A stretch of DNA of 64,000 bases, from NCBI GenBank assembly GCA_031082125.1, contig JAVHLM010000021.1, forward strand, positions 81,764 to 145,763. The letters run 5' to 3'. Below the pieces are notes generated by a model that was not told where the DNA came from, made no database searches, and saw only the letters and a list, made by a program, of their open reading frames with translations. A program made the translations under genes and the position numbers. Positions 61,030-64,000 of this stretch are shown piece by piece. This DNA comes from Candidatus Eremiobacterota bacterium. Its GTDB lineage: Bacteria; Vulcanimicrobiota; CADAWZ01; Ess09-12. How positions within the stretch are numbered: the stretch's first letter is position 1; each line of letters begins with the position of its first letter.

Positions 61030-62166
61030 ATGAAAATAGCAGTATTAGGTGCAGGATTAGTGGGAAGCGCCATTGTGAAGGACCTGGCTTCAGAGCCTGG
61101 ATATCATATAAAGGCCATCGACGTGAATCAGCAGATCCTCGAAAGGCTCAGGGTTGAAGCTTCGGTGGAAGTCGAGCAGGCCGATATCAGGCAGGAGGGA
61201 AAAGTAGCCGCGCTTGTAGCCGGGAGTGATCTCGTGATAAATGCCGTTCCAGGTTTCATGGGATTCGATACCTTGAAAAGCATAATCGGGGCGAAGATAA
61301 ATGTCGTCGATATCTGCTTTTTCCCTGAAGATCCCTTTCTGCTTGATGAGCTTGCCAGGTCCATGGGAGTCACGGCCATAGTGGACTGCGGCGTGGCGCC
61401 GGGCTTCTGCAACATAATACTTGGCTCCCTGAGCAGCTCTCTTGATGAGATCACTTCTTACACCTGCTATGTGGGAGGCCTGCCCCAGGTGCGCATGCTT
61501 CCCTACCAGTACAAGGCTGCTTTCTCTCCCATCGATGTTCTGGAGGAATATACCCGGCCTGCACGGTTCGTCGAGTACGGGCAGCAGGTGGTCCGGCCCG
61601 CCCTCTCGGACCCCGAGATGATCGACTTTCAAGGGGTGGGGACCCTCGAGGCTTTCAATACCGACGGCCTTCGATCCCTGATGCAGACCATGAAGATACC
61701 CTTCATGAAGGAGAAGACGCTCCGCTACCCGGGCCATATCAATCTGATGAGAACCTTCAGGGAGGGAGGGTTTTTCAGCACCGTCCCTCTCGAGGTGAAG
61801 GGACAGATGGTCCGGCCCATCGACCTCACGTCAAAGCTCCTCTTCGAGCACTGGAAATTCCACGAGGGCGAGGCCGACTTTACCATCATGGAGGTCATCA
61901 TTGAAGGGAATAAGGGGGGCAGGAGCCTTCGTTACACTCATTACCTTCTGGACCGCTTCGACGAGAAGACGCAGATCACTTCAATGGCCCGCACCACAGG
62001 CTATACCTGCACCATCGTGGCCCGTCAGGTCATCAAGGGCCTTTTCACGCAGAAAGGCATCTGTCCCCCTGAATACATAGGCAGAACTGCAGGCTGCTAT
62101 GATAATATCCTGGAGGAATACCGGAAGAGGAATATCAAGGTGACGGAGAAGGTAGAGGAGTTGTGA
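61030..62166 (+). CDS. Saccharopine dehydrogenase-family oxidoreductase
   Basis: 378 residues from ATG 61030 (GAGGAGGAAC upstream), which places the Rossmann motif MKIAVLGAGLVGSAIV at the N-terminus. An upstream in-frame ATG (60988) also has GAGAGGAG. INAVPGFMGFDTLKSII, D-C-G-V-A-P-G-F-C-N-I-I and the C-terminal LEEYRKRNI are typical of the Lys9-like family. It differs markedly from the saccharopine dehydrogenase at 27388. It may serve lysine metabolism or act on another amino-acid adduct. It is transcribed alone. Confidence 0.85.
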   Translation: MKIAVLGAGLVGSAIVKDLASEPGYHIKAIDVNQQILERLRVEASVEVEQADIRQEGKVAALVAGSDLVINAVPGFMGFDTLKSIIGAKINVVDICFFPEDPFLLDELARSMGVTAIVDCGVAPGFCNIILGSLSSSLDEITSYTCYVGGLPQVRMLPYQYKAAFSPIDVLEEYTRPARFVEYGQQVVRPALSDPEMIDFQGVGTLEAFNTDGLRSLMQTMKIPFMKEKTLRYPGHINLMRTFREGGFFSTVPLEVKGQMVRPIDLTSKLLFEHWKFHEGEADFTIMEVIIEGNKGGRSLRYTHYLLDRFDEKTQITSMARTTGYTCTIVARQVIKGLFTQKGICPPEYIGRTAGCYDNILEEYRKRNIKVTEKVEEL

Positions 62167-62344
62167 CCTCGACCGGTTCAGACGGCTCGCGCTGGTCCCC
62201 TGTGTTCCCGCTCCACTGCATCTCATTGCCTGAAAGTGCATTTTACCCCCCCTTTTTTTTCAGTGGCGGGAAAACCGTGACAAGGGGCCGGAAAGGCGTT
62301 AGTATTTACTCATCGCTCATATTATGAAATGAGGTGGGATGACA

Positions 62345-63691
62345 ATGTGTCCGGAAATCACTCAGAAAAGCTCTCTTCCCCTTTATCAGCCATCAGGATC
62401 ACCGGCGGCGCCGAGCCGGCAGAATGAAGGCGCCGATTCCGCGGCCCCCGCAGACCTTGTTGAACTGGGAGGCAAGCCCTCTCCCGGCCGGGCATTCAAA
62501 GCGGACATGAACCTTTTCGCTGCGGATGCCACTGCTGCAGATTCCGCTCTGCCTGAGGCCGCCCTTGAAGCGTCTTCTCCCTCCACGATAGCGAAGGTAG
62601 CCGCGGGCGCCATGCTTGGATTATCTATTTTTGCCACAGTCGCCTCTGCGATGCCGCCGGGCAGCACTGTTCAGGGCCCTCCCGCAGGCGAGAAGGCGCC
62701 CATTGAAAAGGTCCTCGACGGGGCTGAAGGGATCACGGCGGAATCACCCGAGGGCACTGCAGGGGAACAGGGAGCCGCTCCCGCCGGGCAGAGCTTTCCC
62801 CGGACGCTGAACCTTGAAGGCATTGAGGAACCAGGAACCGCTGAGTCCCGCAAGGTCTCCGAAGGAGAGGAAAATATGCTGAAGGCCGGGGTAGTGCAGT
62901 ATCAAAACATAGAGCTGCACAACGGCCTCAGGATCGATCTCTTCAGGGCCACCCACACTGTTGAAAAAGAGACGGGCGCAGCCGGGGAGACCGGCGAAAA
63001 AACCCCTGCCCCCGCCCCGGTGGTGAGGGAGACAGTGAAGAAAGAGCTCTCGCCCTTCGGAGTCGATCTGGGCGACGGGCTTTTCTATGACCTTAACGGC
63101 AACCTGACCTTCAATCCCCTCAGGGTCAAGGAGGAATACCGCACGATAACCGTCGATCCTCACGGGCTGGGCAACTCGACGACGGTCACGAAAAAGGGCG
63201 ACACCATCACCATCGATCCCTTCGGGCCCTTCAACAGCACCACCGTGTCGCTGAGGAAAGGCGGAATCGTTGTTGATCCAGCCGGGCTTTTCAACTCCAC
63301 CTCCATTGAGCAGCACAAGGGGATCACCACTATCCATCATCCTGGCATTGAAGGGATTGTCCTCAACACCACTGTCAGCCAAAGTGGAGGACAGATAAGG
63401 TATGATCCGCCCGGCGGCTTCAACAGCTTCACCGTGGCAGAGCGGGGGAACGAGACCAGGATCGGCATACCGGGAATGATGAATGACGTGGTCATCTCAA
63501 AGGGCGGAACCACGACGAGGATAGAGTACCCCGGGATCGCGGACGACACGGTCATCACCCGGTCAGGCGACAGGACCGTCATCAATCCCTCGGGCTTGAT
63601 GGACAGCATCTCGGTGGTGAGGGAAGGCAGCCGCATCACCGTAGATCCGAGCGGCCTGGGCAATTCTGTCACCATCACGGTGTCCCGCTGA
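62345..63691 (+). CDS. Membrane-anchored protein with nine 19-20-residue beta repeats
   Basis: 448 residues. ATG 62345 is better spaced from GAGGTGGG than ATG 62339. Residues 1-80 are low-complexity, 83-105 a single membrane segment (IAKVAAGAMLGLSIFATVASA), and 110-260 acidic linker. From about 265 to the end there are nine repeats of about 20 residues with pattern T-I-T-V-D-P-x-G-x-x-N-S-T-T-V, alternating hydrophobic residues and a Pro/Gly-Asn turn. This suggests a beta-solenoid or beta-helix outside the membrane. Function unknown. Confidence 0.8.
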   Translation: MCPEITQKSSLPLYQPSGSPAAPSRQNEGADSAAPADLVELGGKPSPGRAFKADMNLFAADATAADSALPEAALEASSPSTIAKVAAGAMLGLSIFATVASAMPPGSTVQGPPAGEKAPIEKVLDGAEGITAESPEGTAGEQGAAPAGQSFPRTLNLEGIEEPGTAESRKVSEGEENMLKAGVVQYQNIELHNGLRIDLFRATHTVEKETGAAGETGEKTPAPAPVVRETVKKELSPFGVDLGDGLFYDLNGNLTFNPLRVKEEYRTITVDPHGLGNSTTVTKKGDTITIDPFGPFNSTTVSLRKGGIVVDPAGLFNSTSIEQHKGITTIHHPGIEGIVLNTTVSQSGGQIRYDPPGGFNSFTVAERGNETRIGIPGMMNDVVISKGGTTTRIEYPGIADDTVITRSGDRTVINPSGLMDSISVVREGSRITVDPSGLGNSVTITVSR

Positions 63692-63712
63692 CAGGCTTTT
63701 CCGTAAAATATG

Positions 63713-63752
63713 GAGACCCATCGACGTGCTCAATGGGTCTCTCTTCTTATTC
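63713..63752 (+). terminator. Rho-independent terminator
   Basis: A 9-bp perfect stem GAGACCCAT (63713-63721) / ATGGGTCTC (63733-63741) is followed by TCTTCTTATTCT. Confidence 0.8.
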
Positions 63753-63856
63753 TGAGGTGAGACATTTCGCCAGGATATCTCCCGTCACTCACTAGAAAGC
63801 TCCGGCCCCTATTATAAAATAATCGGCTTCTTCCGCTTACAATTACCTCAACGTTC

Positions 63857-64000
63857 TCAAGAAGCGGAGGGGTATTGGCGGCAGGTGCCGCAGCCCCCCG
63901 CCAGGAGCCCCTTTTCATAGACCAGGAAAGGGGTGCCTTCCGTGAGGGAGCCGAAGGTGAAGGTGAGCTCGTAAGGCGCCCTGCCTTTCACGGTGAGGGT
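63857..64000 (-). CDS. 3' end of a gene running off the window, with C-terminal CGTC motif
   Basis: The last 47 codons of a minus-strand gene: TLTVKGRAPYELTFTFGSL, then FLVYEKGLLAGGC-G-T-C-R-Q-Y and TGA at 63859-63857. The codon pattern is protein-like. The CxxC near the end may bind metal or be redox-active. Family not recognised from this piece. Confidence 0.6.
   Translation of the reverse strand, partial: TLTVKGRAPYELTFTFGSLTEGTPFLVYEKGLLAGGCGTCRQYPSAS

Overview
The window is GC-rich bacterial chromosome with no rRNA, tRNA, CRISPR array or complete insertion sequence that I could recognise. Shine-Dalgarno sites are strong (AAGGAGG type), all three stop codons are used, and several promoters are close to the sigma-70 consensus. 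Long low-complexity Gly/Gln or repeat proteins sit beside ordinary metabolic genes. This looks like an uncultured free-living heterotroph from a little-studied phylum. Candidate phyla such as Eremiobacterota or Riflebacteria come to mind, but nothing here fixes the lineage.

Layout. 1-9.9 kb is an accessory region: an R-x-D repeat protein, a CHAP/NlpC-like amidase, an HNH endonuclease with a consensus promoter, an exported 15-residue-repeat protein, a decayed TPR gene, and a Tat-exported deaminase lying between two exact copies of a 32-bp direct repeat. A structured candidate ncRNA follows. 9.9-15.1 kb holds a full-length Lhr helicase and a hypothetical gene. 15.4-17.9 kb encodes a very low-complexity protein split by one in-frame TGA. 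24.2-17.9 kb (minus) is a seven-gene operon: threonine aldolase, an ABC exporter (ATPase and two permeases), adenosine deaminase, a small acidic protein and a CyuA-type cysteine desulfidase. A serpin gene lies just upstream of it on the same strand.

26.0-48.1 kb is one long plus-strand run. It begins with lysine-2-oxoglutarate reductase and saccharopine dehydrogenase. It continues with a citryl/succinyl-CoA synthetase-like pair whose beta subunit carries a ferredoxin tail, a short citryl-CoA-lyase-like protein, an HD protein, two complete aconitase/isopropylmalate-dehydratase-type pairs, a decarboxylating dehydrogenase with NADP-isocitrate-dehydrogenase residues, and glutaryl-CoA dehydrogenase. 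Photolyase and a secreted hydrolase are joined to this by ATGA overlaps. A metallophosphoesterase-GH16 fusion, a membrane protein, a small-molecule kinase, a 3-hydroxyacyl-CoA dehydrogenase-like protein lacking its catalytic His and a GspE/PilB ATPase follow. I read the core as saccharopine-route lysine catabolism wired to a (homo)citrate module, which may regenerate 2-oxoglutarate and NADPH for the first enzyme or may run a retro-homologation of 2-oxoadipate.

48-59 kb (minus) holds a GNAT protein, an ATLF-like zinc peptidase, a sulfur island (SulP, two YeeE/YedE units, one of them with an in-frame TGA, and an MBL-rhodanese persulfide dioxygenase-like protein), a P2A-type ATPase, a hypothetical gene and a truncated PrsW-like protein. 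59-64 kb holds Hsp20 behind a perfect consensus promoter, a YfcE-like phosphoesterase, a second saccharopine-dehydrogenase-family protein, a beta-repeat membrane protein with a good terminator, and the 3' end of a gene running off the window.
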